NCBI RefSeq assembly: GCF_910592395.1
Contig: NC_088314.1
Location: 13,766,001 to 13,830,000, forward strand
From: Lineus longissimus
Lineage: Eukaryota > Nemertea > Pilidiophora > Heteronemertea > Lineidae
DNA: 64,000 bases
Reading direction: 5' to 3'
Shown: positions 12,583-24,019 of the stretch, one piece after another
Layout of the letters: each line of letters starts with the position of its first letter
Numbering within the stretch: the first letter of the stretch is position 1
The notes under the pieces: generated by a model
Database searches by the model: none
The model's input: only the letters and a program-made list of their open reading frames with translations
What the model was told of the DNA's origin: nothing
Position numbers and translations under genes: made by a program

Positions 12583-13172
12583 ACCGTATTTTGCTGCGTA
12601 TAAAACGCACCGGGGTATAAAGCGCACCCATTGAGTCCGTAGACAAAATCCAGACATAAGGCGCACCTACGTATAACACGCAGTACATTTTACTTCTGCA
12701 TATATTCTGAGATGCCCCCTGCCTATCTTTCCTTCGTAAAAGCCTCGCTTTGATGTTAAATCATGGCGGCACACGATCAGCTGATTTATCGATTTGGATT
12801 TATCTCGCATCTACGCTCTGAATATTGCCGCTAAGGACCCTCAAAAACATTTATAGAAGTAACTGAAATGATAATGAGGATACTAATATGTATTGCGTAC
12901 AGAACAGGCGAGTTAGCATCGGTGAACTATGCAAAGTGCATCGATATTCCCGATTTTTCTTTCGTGCAAAATAAAAATATAAAATGCGCCGACTTGGTTG
13001 AGAGCCAAAAAAGCCGTCAAAAGAAATGAGTTGATGGAAAAAATCTTGTAATCATTCGGTGGCTTCCTAGGGCTAGGCCATAGATAACACGCACCTTCGT
13101 ATAACGCGCACCCCCCGATTTTAGGGCTTTCTTGGGTCAAAAAGCTGCGCTTTATACGCAGCAAAATACGGT
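12583..13172 (+). mobile_element. MITE with ACCGTATTTTGCTGCG termini
   Basis: Left end accgtattttgctgcgtata matches the inverted right end tatacgcagcaaaatacggt. Internal imperfect repeats of gcgtataa and gcgcacc lie near both ends. The element is about 590 bp and non-coding. It resembles a widespread type of non-autonomous DNA transposon. Confidence 0.75.
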
Positions 13173-14063
13173 ACCAACCATCATGACGACCATGCAATTA
13201 TGCATGACAATTCAACTATCTCTGATCTGCTGATAGACCGTATCTATCACGTACATCATTGCACATCAATACATCATGACATACTTACGCCTATATTTAT
13301 AGTACATTGCAGTCAGCCTAACGACAACGTTGGTTACAGTACACGAGTGGGTAGGCCCTAGGCTAGCACTAGGGCAGGCCATAGGCCTAGTTGATTGATA
13401 ATGATATAGGCTTCACACTGTGCTTTGTTGCCTTTATTACTGTATTTCATTTTCTGTTGTGCTTTGTGCTTACCAATAGACTATTGTCTTGGGAGAGTCC
13501 GGATGAAGTTGATGGCTCCATTTGCTGTTGTGGGGATATCGATTTGATCCTTGATACAGGCCATGACATCCCTTTTGATGTTCCTCTGCCTTTCCTGACC
13601 AAGCGTGATCCCCCGATCACATCTCCCATCTTGTTCCTTTCGTTGGGAGTTTCTAACAAAAAGGAAAATGCCCGGTTCTTTCGTATCCTCCCCAAACCAC
13701 CACCTTTTTTCCTGGCCAAGTTGACGAGGTGCCATCGTGCCCCTGTCCTCCGTCTCAGTGGATGTGTGTACATGCAGGTGACGCGACGAAAATATTTGAC
13801 CTCGCCACCAGAAAATATTTCAAGTGATCTGTCAATTGACGATCATTTATATTCGAAGGCGACCATAGTAAATTTGGAGAGATCTTTTATATTCTGCAAA
13901 GTAATTTGTAAACCCCGATTGATTCTTATAAATTTGTGATGATTATTTAAGAGAAAACCATTTGCAGCGAAAATGGGTAATCCCGGAGACGAGGTCATAT
14001 CGTCTGGGTTTTTCCAATTCTGGTTGATGTACACACATTATACACACATGCACAGCTCCAACA
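13173..14063. other. upstream region of the DUF7869-like gene
   Basis: The 182-codon open frame on the plus strand at 13391-13939 and its antisense partners show no family resemblance and I treat them as chance. Promoter and 5' UTR of the downstream gene are expected here, but no TATA box or other element is certain. Confidence 0.4.
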
Positions 14064-17000
14064 ATGGCGGAATCGGCGCCGCTGTCACCAATTACGTCGT
14101 CATTTTCATGGGATTTTTCCTGTTCAAGTGATGAAAATAATGAAGCGAAGAGTTTAACGGATAAATGGAGTTTTTCCGCTGTTACTGTTAGTGATATTAG
14201 TGATGACGCGATCGACGAACCGAATTATATGGGTGGCCTGTATGAAAACCTAAACTGTCAATGTTCCTCGCCCTGTGCTTTGCAAATTTCGCCAGTCCAC
14301 ATTAAAGAAATTCAGAATGACATCGCAGCCAAGGGACGTGAAAGTAGAAGACAATATTTTTTAGACTTAGTAAGGCAGCAGCTTGGTAGAATTGGTTCAG
14401 TGTTTGTTATAAAAGGGTGTCAGTTGTGCCTAAAGGCATGCAGTAGTGTGCATGGTATTTCTGAGAAGTATCTTGAGGATGTGGTTAAGGATGTGCGATC
14501 AGGACATAGAAATGCACATGATTTTAGAAAATGGTCTAAACGACTATCATATAAAACAGGCCTGTGCATGGCCTGGGTTAGGGACTTCTTTCTTGTAATG
14601 GGAGAACACATGCCAAATAAGAAGGTTACCTACCTTCCGGGCTACACAAAACGCTCGGTTTTCCGACGGCTTGAAAGGTCATTTCGAAAGCGGTATGGTG
14701 ACATAGCAGATGAGCATATCATCACATATCAGCATCTATGCAGTGTCTGGAAGAGGGGGGATGGCCCTGGAAGTGTGCGCCTCATTTGTGGAAAAGTGAG
14801 TATGATGATAATCCTTCAAATGTCATTCTCCATAATGCCTCACGTGCGTCGTATCTGCTATCCTCCCCACGACTAGAATTGGTAAATGATTAGAAGAGGG
14901 CAGGCCCGATGATAACCTGAAGTCAGTGAAGATGTCAAATGTGTTCTTTTTGCTTAATCCAATATAGGCTATGGAATGAGGGGAAAAGCAAGAAAATAGA
15001 CAAAGTGCGGCCAAAGTTCCATGACTTTGTTCCCAATTTAATGAAGTATAGGGCCTATGGGTCTATAGTCAGTGTTTAAAGCTGATTTCGAGATTACATA
15101 AAAGATCAGTTGAGGAAAACGCGTTTAAATCTTACTTTTCAGCCTGATGGGTTCACAAAATGCACTACATGCACTCGACTGCATGATGCTGCCAAAGCGG
15201 CAACAACACAATCTGTTGTTATCCATGTTGAGAAATCTCTTGAGCTACATTATAAGACTGTGGGGTAAGTAAGATTCAAGCAAGGTGTACACTGGCAAAA
15301 TCTTTGCAACATGTTGACAAAGAATTGCATTGACAATGACTGTGACACTGCATTCAATTTGCAACATTTTTCCAGCATTTTTGCAACATGTTGTATTGCA
15401 TGTAGTTTTTGTATGACCGTCCTTGTGGACCCCGATTGTTGATCTTTATCATCGAAAGTACCAATCTTTGCTTGCATTGCATTGCAGTGATTTGCGCCTT
15501 GTTTATCACAAGACTCGAGAACAGTCGCAGTCCCCAATCTCCCGAACCACAACAGTTATCATCGATGGGATGGATCAAAATAAAACCAATCTACCGCAAT
15601 TTTCTGACCACAGAAGATAAAACAAGCAAGGGTCAGATAAGACTGAAAACGCATATCACAGGTAAGACAAGTATAAGAATGCAAACGTAATAGTGGTCCA
15701 ATTAATAGAAATCCCCTTATTCCCAGTGCAGTAGTAAAGTTGAAATATGCGTTCGAAATTGCTGAAACTTGGTAAGTCCAGTTGTCCACTTGTGTGAGAT
15801 CTGGATAGGTCTGTGACACCCTAGAGCAACATATTATAGATTTAAAAGAAAGGGGGTACATCGTTACAATCTCAGAGCAAGGTGACTTGCCCCAGATCAA
15901 CAAAGACAAAATCACAATTTACGGTTGTCAGATGATTTTTATTTTTAGATTAAATCTAACCTTCACTCTGAAAATGGTATGAATTGAAACATCAACTTAC
16001 ATCAGGCTACAAAATTGTACTTCCTTTGTCTGTGGCTTCATGTTTGTCTTATTTTACTGTAGTTTTAGAAACACACACCATAGGTGTGTATGTTTACTGT
16101 ATATCTTTTCAGGAATAAAAATTCACTGTTCGCCTACCGAGGACACAGATTCCGTCATCGCAATAGTTTACGTTGATGTCAATGAGTATCCTCACGACTC
16201 CAATTTGACCATTTCCATCCTGCTTGATGTGCTGCTAATGCACCACCGCATCTTTAAACCCAAACTCCATCTACAAATGGACAATTGTTGGAGGGAGAAC
16301 AAGAATCGCTACATTCTTTCATTCTTGTTCTTCCTTGTGCATATAGATGTTTTTGAAGAGGTAAGCTTCCTCATGTGGATACCGAAAAGACACATCAGTT
16401 CATTCAATGCTATCTTTTTTTGCCCTATGTGATGACCAGAGGACAAGGAACTCAATGGACATAGGGACATGCCTAGTAATAGTATCAGTTCTAATTACAA
16501 CATACTATTTCCGACCTACAAACGGCAGTTAATTTCGAGCGAAAAATTATTTAATATAAAAGCCAAAGGTGTGCATTGCATTTTTAATGTGGAAAAGTAA
16601 AACTGTTCTCTTATAAATAGGGCCTACTTGTTTTCAGGTATCTCTGAACTTCTTACCAGTTGGTCATACGCATGAGGATGTTGATCAGATGTTCAGGTAA
16701 GAGATCGTTTCCTGGCAAAAGACCATTCACTCATTGTTGAAAATGTGTTCCTACATGTCCTCTGTCAAATGTCGGAGGACGTCACATTCAGCGATGTGTA
16801 CATTACCATGCAAATACGTCATGGTAAAACATTATGGTCTTAGTTAAATGGGTGAAATATTCAAAACATGTGGATCATATCTGGTAAAATTGTTATCAGT
16901 TGCAATGTCTTCTTGCAGATGTATCAATACAGCCATTTCTTCCTGCGGCAATATCAATACTCTGGATGGTAAGTTTGACTTGATGTTTCACTGATTTTTG

Positions 17001-20000
17001 AATTGAGGAATTGGTTGTCCTATCAAGATCGCTCGGGTCGACCAAAAATGCAGACCAAAACCAGAGGCATAGAGATTGTAGTGCCCAAAAGTAATTGGGA
17101 AACAGTCCGCAGTTGTTTATTTCTCTTGCTAACTAATTGTGGCAACGCTCCTCAAACTTTTAGACTTGGGAAACAAGATGGCGGACACATTTTTTCTACT
17201 TCCTTGGTTGCGATACCAAGGACCACTAAAATCAAAACGAGGCGTAAGGCATTTTCCATTAGAAACATCGATATCCTGTGACCAAGGCCTTTTAGAATAT
17301 TGAGTCAAGAGCGGGCGACATTATTTGGGCAATTTGTTCTGACACGATTGAGGATGCAAACTGACATATTATGGTATTTGCTTACATTGGCATAATGAAG
17401 TCACTTAGTCTTAGGTTTCCTCTTAACATTATGGTTTCAGAATTCATGGATAGACTAACGGACAAAGATACATTCTCGCCTAAGATTGAAGTACATAATG
17501 TACAAAGTGTGTTCAACTGGCGTGACCACATAATTCCATTCTTGCCTGTCAACTTCAGTGGCCAATCCAAGCCACACCAGTTCCAATTCAGGAAAGTAGA
17601 TGGGCAGGCAAGGATGCGCTATCGCCTGTGGGCTGATGACCCGTGGAGACCTGAGGGACCAGGCATGACATGCCTTGAGGTAAAGATATACATGTAAATT
17701 TGTCATTAGTGATTAACTGACTACGCAAACGACACGTACTACTACTACTTTTTAGCTAAGCCGAGACCAAGACACTTCAAACGTGAGATGCCTTTTAGCG
17801 CGATTCGACTCAAGTGTTTAAATTACTTTGCCCTTTGGTATATTGGCCTGATAAAGACATACCGTCAACAAAATGGAGGTTGAAAGAGACCTGCCGGTAC
17901 GGTACTTTCCATGTTTATATTTCAGCCGAGTCCAGGCCCTTGGAGGTCCAGGGTTCGATTCCATTAGTACTTCTCACTCTAAGGACACCCTTGGGCTGAC
18001 CACAGTCAACTGCTGTCCTTTGTTTGAGAAATGATACTGAATACAGAGGTCTTCTTCTTCTTCTGCGTTCTCTCTTTGGCACTTGGAGGGGTCATTCTCC
18101 TAGGAGCAATCCTCCTCCAAGGCGGGATGAGCGTATCTTGCGCTGCCACTGCAGTTATGCGCCAATTGGGTTTATTGGCCTAGTGGTCAGACTTTGGCGT
18201 GGCCAGGGATATACTTCCGTGCCGAGAGAGATAGAGTCCACGTAAGCTACTCATGTTCCTCACTTGGTGGGGTCTTAGCTTGCCCCGGCATAGACACCAG
18301 ATACCAAGGAACCTCAGTTTAAAGTCTCATTCGAAGGACTGTGAAGAGCCAGGAATTTTAGTTCCTGAAAGCCAGGCTGTTTCATCCAGAAATAAGAACC
18401 TGGGTTCTCCCTGGGATCGAACCCGGGCCCTATTGCGTGGTGGCCAGCAGTGTTGACCACTAGGCCATGAGGCTCCTCACATACAGAGGTCAAATTGAAT
18501 GGAAAGGACCAATTTGGGACCAAAGGCAGTGTCCTTAAACAGAGAAGGTGTCCTCAGTATAGCAGAGAGGTGTCGGCTCATAAAGGGAAGAGCCACTGTG
18601 TACCTGAATAGATAGGTTAAATTACTGTTTACTTTAACTTGACATATTATATAACATTGTTTTTTTAGGATCTAGTGCTTTCTGAGGATGGAAAAATCAT
18701 CTCTTGCAATTTGGGCAGTATCAAAAGAGACAATTGAACTCAGATTTCATTTGAATTTAACTTGCCTAATCTCTGTCTTGAAATTTCAGGCTTTCCCAGA
18801 TTTAGCTGACGAACCAGCAGTGGTTGAACCCAGCACAGAGCGGATGGAGCTGGACGAGGTCCGCAAAGGCGTCAAGGCTCTCGGGCCAAGACTGGTGTCC
18901 CGAGATCACCAGTGGTGGAACCGCTACTTCCTAGCACTGGAAAATCCTAACGTAAGCTAAAAATATTGTCACTGTGGTAAAGCTTTTAACTTGCTCGATC
19001 ACAGTGCTATCATTTTAAATGGATTTTAAATAAACCTGAGGTAACTGCATCATAAGCAGGCTGTTAGTTGTGCATGTACTTGATAACAATGCTTTCCAAT
19101 ATCAAAATTCGAAAGTGTCTAGACTAAAAGGAAAAGGAAAAATTTGCTTAACATTAAACAACCCCAAGCCTTTATAAAGACTGGTCGTATCCAGTAACTT
19201 CTATTATCAAAGAAAAAGAAGCACTTTAAAAATTGAATCATATGTACAGTGCATTGATTTGTGGGTGAGAAGAATAGAGGAGCCACTCTCAGATTGAATG
19301 ATAAAAAGGCTGTTGTCACGGCAAGCTGCAGGTTGTTGTGAATATTATGCCATGGAATTATTCGAACTGCATGATTTTGTGTACAGGACCCAGTACACAA
19401 AATGAAATAAAGAGGAGGGTTACAGGTAGGATGATTGGGTGAGTGGAGACACCAGTCATGTTTGTCAAGAAATATAACAACATTTGTGCTTTCCTTCAAA
19501 AAAAAGGCTTGCCGATTCCGAACCTGGTCGGGGCCTTTACTCAGCACTCATGAATGATAGTGCTATCTAAAGGCAACTTTACTCATCGAAACAATTAATT
19601 TTTCCAAGAACTTAACAGCGCTGCCACTCGCCATTGTCGCCAAAACTAAACTCAAACCTGGTTGGCTCAAATCTGATGCAACTTGGCTCAAACTTTTCAA
19701 ATGCTTTTACTGTTGAGTCAAACATCAAAGTCAGAAAAAATCCTGGTAAATTACCCATTTGGCTAAACTTGTCAAAAATGCAGAGCTGCCCCAGAAATTA
19801 CATGTACGGTGGTGATCTATGACAAGTTTGAAATAACAAAGATGAACCTGCTACCACTGTACCATGACAAAGATTTCACAACATCATCAACCAAACTTTT
19901 CTCCAACACAACTGCTTTTTCCCAGACAAGATAATCACTTAAGTGGAATTTGGTATTGCACTTGCAGGTCAATGACAAGGAATGGCCGCTGCCCAAAATC

Positions 20001-20899
20001 AGCCAAACGATCGGCTTTTGGGAAATTGATGACGATCTGACAGACGTACCGCAGCATCTGTTGGAGATCAGATCCGGCCTCACACAACAATGCCCAGCGG
20101 TAAGTTAAATTTTTGAATGAACAAAATAAAAGATGATCAGAGAGTAAGAGAACAAAAGACAGCAAAAACTTAAAAACAAGGCTTATCTTATTCCAGCTGC
20201 AGGGTTGAATCTTTGGGCTAATAGCCCTTATTCGAATGAGTCCCTCTGGTCTGAAGTTAAATTCATCAGCTTCAATCATTTTGTTCGAGTTGGTTGCAAT
20301 AGTGAGATTTTGCTATCCTATTCCACTGCAAGGTGGGGAATTCCTCATCATCTCTGCTTAATTCATGCAAGATAAACAGACTACTATTTCGATGTCCTTA
20401 TACCCTTGTCACATGCTGTAAACTAGGTAATGCTCACCACTGCTGGATTTATTAATGATTCTTGATAATCAATTTCTACTGTAGTTTATAAAGAATTTAT
20501 TCACAGTTTTATTTGTTTAAGGTCATCATTGGTAATCAAGGACAAATGCCGGCAATTCAAGAGGTAGATCGCACAAAAATTGAGATTGGTGATCTGGCGG
20601 CAATATACGCCGTGGAAAAGGAGGGTAGACCATGGATCGCCAAGGTGATTGATATTAATGAGGACACGATCAAGATTCATTGGTTCCATGGGTCTTGGAA
20701 TGGAGTTTGCCGGCCATGGTACAACAACATCAGCAAAAAGCAAGTACCATGGCTGGATGAAGTTCATGTGACGAGTGTTGTTCTGTGGGGGTTTAGATTG
20801 ACAGAGAAGGGTGCTTGTTTGACTAGGACTGTGGCCAGAGAGTTGAAAGACAGCTACGATCAAATAGATAGTGAGGAGACATCTTCCTCTCTTTCATAA
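14064..20899 (+). CDS. DUF7869-like RNase H-fold protein, ten exons
   Basis: Exons: 14064-14795, 15143-15264, 15488-15661, 16113-16360, 16638-16696, 16919-16968, 17441-17679, 18790-18951, 19968-20099 and 20522-20899. All have GT/AG ends and every phase matches except across exon 3, which is one base too long. The total of 2296 nt minus one gives 764 codons plus a stop. The N-terminal part is acidic, then has a basic domain with Cys motifs (about residues 70-240). Exon 2 has CTTC followed by a His. The core resembles the DUF7869 family: VIIDGMDQNKTNLPQF (first Asp), LHLQMDNCWRENKNRY (second Asp) and LPVGHTHEDVDQMF (final acidic residues), a DDE/RNase H-like layout. The last exon has an SH3/Tudor-like stretch (GDLAAIYAVEKEGRPWIAKV, then a WFHGSWNG motif). 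It may be a transposase or a domesticated one; the catalytic role is inferred. The exon 3 shift lies just after the first Asp motif. Confidence 0.78.
17931..18480. repeat. SINE-like cluster in intron 7 of the DUF7869-like gene
   Basis: On the plus strand ggttcgattcc (17952-17962) looks like a pol III B-box. At 18046-18200 lies repeat B copy 2. On the minus strand a tRNA-like head is clear: an A-box (tggcctagtggt, complement of 18456-18467) and a B-box (ggttcgatccc, complement of 18413-18423) with normal spacing. This is probably a tRNA-derived SINE, not a functional tRNA, since no acceptor stem can be drawn. Confidence 0.6.
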
Positions 20900-20923
20900 A
20901 TGACCAAACCACCCTGGCTAATA

Positions 20924-22481
20924 AGGGTTGGTCCATAATTTTCAACATTTTCACAAGCGCACAATACGTACGGGGGAGGGAGGGGGTCAAAACACCAATG
21001 TACACTTTCTTTAAGAAATTAATAAAATGTTGATCATCTGTATTGTACGAATCGCGGGACGCATTTAAATTTCGCGCGCTTCTCACACGGTTAGCTCTGC
21101 TTGCTTCCTATTCAACAAGACAATGGCCGCACGTGGTGACTTTGATGCGCTATTTCGTCGTCCGTTAGCAGGGCACGTTTCGTAACTGTTAAAGCTATTG
21201 AGATGAAACATTGGTACACATGTAGCCTTATGTAATGACACCTTGGAGACCAAGTTTCGGTCCGATTCGTTTCATGGTTTGGCCACCAGGGGGCCAAACG
21301 TTAAAAGTGAAAATATGCAATATCTCCCTTAATAGTAGTCGGGAAATTTTGAAAAAAATATGGTAGGTACTTCTAGCAAAGGTGCATCATATATCCTCCG
21401 GGTTTTTGATTTGACCTCCTTTTCAAGGTCACAGAGGTCAAATGGTGTAAATTGGTCGTTAGGATGTAACGATGGCACGTTTCTAAACTGCAATGACTAT
21501 TGATACCAAATTTCGTACACATTTACCCCTTAGTCAGGTGATCTCAGGGACCGAAGTTTGATCCAATATGATTCACCACTTGACCACCAGGGGGCAAAAT
21601 CCAAAAACCTTAAAAATGTGATTATTCCTTAACTTCTTGCCCGATTGCCACCAATTTGATATCATGGGTACATCTAACCACCATACAGTATATGTCACAC
21701 AGGTTTTTAATTTGACCTTCTTGTCAAGGTCACAGAGGTCAAATGGCATAAATTCGCCGTCAGGCCGTAACTATGGCACGTTTCTTAACTGCAATGACTA
21801 TTGATCACAAATTAAGTACACATGTACCCCTTGGTCAGGTGATCTCAGGTACCGAAGTTTGGTGCGATCTGATTTGCCGTTTGGCCTCCAGGGAGGGGGC
21901 CATCCTAAATTCTTCAAAATGCCATTATTCCTAGTAATGACTTGCCCGATTGGCACCAATTTTATATCATAGGTACATCTAATTCTAACAACCATTCAAT
22001 GTGTCACCCGGGTCTTCTTTGATTTAACCTACTTTTCAAGGTCACAGAGGTCGAATGTACTGTAAATTGGCCATTTTGGGGAAATTGTAATTGCTTGGAC
22101 CTACATCAAACCTAACACTACATGACACAATACCATGCTCTTTATCCATCTTTCCTCCACATGAGGTGAGCACAATGGCCCTGGCCATTTCATTGTTAAT
22201 TAACAAGAGTGATACGACTATTCACAGCCGACCCAGCAATGAATATGAACAATATCTTGTTTATATTATTTTGAAAACAATGTTGACGGGCAATGACTGA
22301 CCAAGTTCAAAATGCAACCAGGAAACACAACTAGAACCCCCTTGCTTGTGTATTTTGGGACGTGGGTCATTCGGCCATCAAAATTTTTCATTCGGGATTG
22401 TACACTTTAGGGGGAGGGGGGTTGCCCAAAAGAGTACGTTTTGTGCACTTGTGAAAATGTTAAAAATTATGGACCAACCCT
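20924..22481 (+). mobile_element. foldback/TIR element with nested repeat A
   Basis: The left terminus agggttggtccataatttt and the following caacattttcacaag are matched in reverse at 22440-22481 (cttgtgaaaatgtt, then aattatggaccaaccct). The internal part is mainly repeat A copy 2. No transposase frame exists. It starts only about 25 bases after the stop of the DUF7869-like gene, so it may include that gene's 3' UTR. Confidence 0.7.
21150..22195 (+). repeat. interspersed repeat family A, copy 2 (5' truncated)
   Basis: Begins within the CGT tract (cgtcgtccgttagcaggg) and runs almost identically to copy 1 to gaggtgagcacaatggccct and catttcatt. It is nested inside the TIR element at 20924-22481. 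Confidence 0.85.
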
Positions 22482-22604
22482 AAGTAAGTGCCAATGAACT
22501 AACATTGTCAATTGAAGGTGTCATTGTGGTTGTTCGTACAGCGACAGAATTGTCGTACATTCGTGTATATTTCTTTCTTTCTATCAAAATGTCAAGTTGT
22601 GTTA

Positions 22605-23232
22605 GGCTGAAGTTACATAGACCTCAAGTTTCATCGACTCACGACTCATTTGTCACTTGTCATTCGTGAGCTGATGAATGGACATTGGAAAACCTATTGA
22701 CCTGTTCTCATTGAAGTGAATTTTGTAAGTTTTGCCCGCATTCGTCGCCTCACGTCATTTCATGTCATTTCACGTGTGAGGCGATGAATGGACATGTTCA
22801 TTCTTTGTGAAATGAGCTGGCAAAGAAAATGGACGTCCATGTGCATTTGTAGTGATATCGCCTTCGAAACTGTGAGTATAGCTACTTTTCGGCATTTTCA
22901 TTAGTTTACACATTAATACAATAGCTAATTTCGATTGGAAATGGGAAACAAAAAAATGCAAAAATGCAGCACTTTTATGTACCACATTGTTCTCGTCCGT
23001 CGCCTCCGCTTTCGTTTTCTATTCTCCATCGGGAGCAGCATGGCTGCATCACTTCTTCTTCTGAGTCCATGTGCGTCGCCGAGAAAATCCAAGTGACAAA
23101 TGAACGAGCGAAAAATGATCTGTATGTAAACCGCCGCGGTCACTCGTGACAAATGAGGAGTGACACGTGAAAATGAGCCGTGAGTCGATGAAAAATGTGG
23201 CGTGAGTAGCTCATTCCTATGTAACATCAGCC
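22605..23232 (+). mobile_element. PIF/Harbinger-type MITE
   Basis: Termini ggctgaagttacatag and ctatgtaacatcagcc are inverted copies with one mismatch, flanked on both sides by TTA (22602-22604 and 23233-23235), the usual Harbinger target. Internal sub-repeats include tgatgaatggac. Non-coding, 628 bp. Confidence 0.75.
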
Positions 23233-23286
23233 TTAGAATCATGGCTGGGATGGGTTAAAGTGGAATTATTCAATTCAAACCTCTTA

Positions 23287-23537
23287 ATAGTGCAGGAGCC
23301 AAGGGGTGTTTGCATGCATAAAAGGGCCCCACAATCACTCACCTGATTTTGATAAAGGACCACCTGGGACACCCATTGAGCGAGGGTGGACATTCTGAAA
23401 CCCGGCAGTAAACCTGCTATTCATGGTTTTGTTGCGATTCCTCGTGCACATAACCGCCGCCAAAATTAGGGGTAGGGGAAATTCAAATTGACATAGCGTT
23501 GTAAGGAAACAACCTAAGATAACATATGACCACTCAA
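23287..23537 (+). repeat. left terminal inverted repeat of PIN-like element
   Basis: Inverted partner of 26617-26867. Differences are scattered substitutions, for example cccggcag here versus the complement of ctgctggg there. Confidence 0.85.
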
Positions 23538-24019
23538 AATGGAGCTTATAGTATCTGCTATAGGATGATTGCAGAGGAAAAATGATTGTTTGAAGTTCAA
23601 GGTCACCAGAGGTCAAACTATGACGTAATTCAGCCCTTGCTTAAAATCTGGACCCTTAAATATTAAAACAAGCCCAGAAATAATGTGAATGAATGAATTA
23701 TTCATTTGTTGACCAATTCCAGTAGAGTACAATATAGGTAAGTTTTTAAAACCGATAGGGAGCAATAATCTTGTAGATTAACCCCTTGGGGTCCGATTAA
23801 AATTGTACTGAAATTAGCAAAAATGAATAAAAACTGCCATACTTTGGCAAAATGTTAAACTCACTAACAGTGATGATGTGGTGTATATACATGATATAAA
23901 ACTCCTCTGTACCAAAGTGAAAGGTGTTTAGCAATGCAAAAAGCTAATATTAAAGACTTTTTCTGTTCATAGGTATAGACGGGGTGGGGGGGGGGGGTAT
24001 TGAGTTCATTGGGAAATGA

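Noticed and set aside
13391-13939. 182-codon plus-strand frame with overlapping antisense frames
   Set aside because: No splice context, no recognisable motif, and long frames occur on both strands, which suggests chance.
18661-18760. Extra exon of the DUF7869-like gene after ttttttag at 18668
   Set aside because: The frame reaches a stop with no usable donor, and the phases already match directly from 17679 to 18790.
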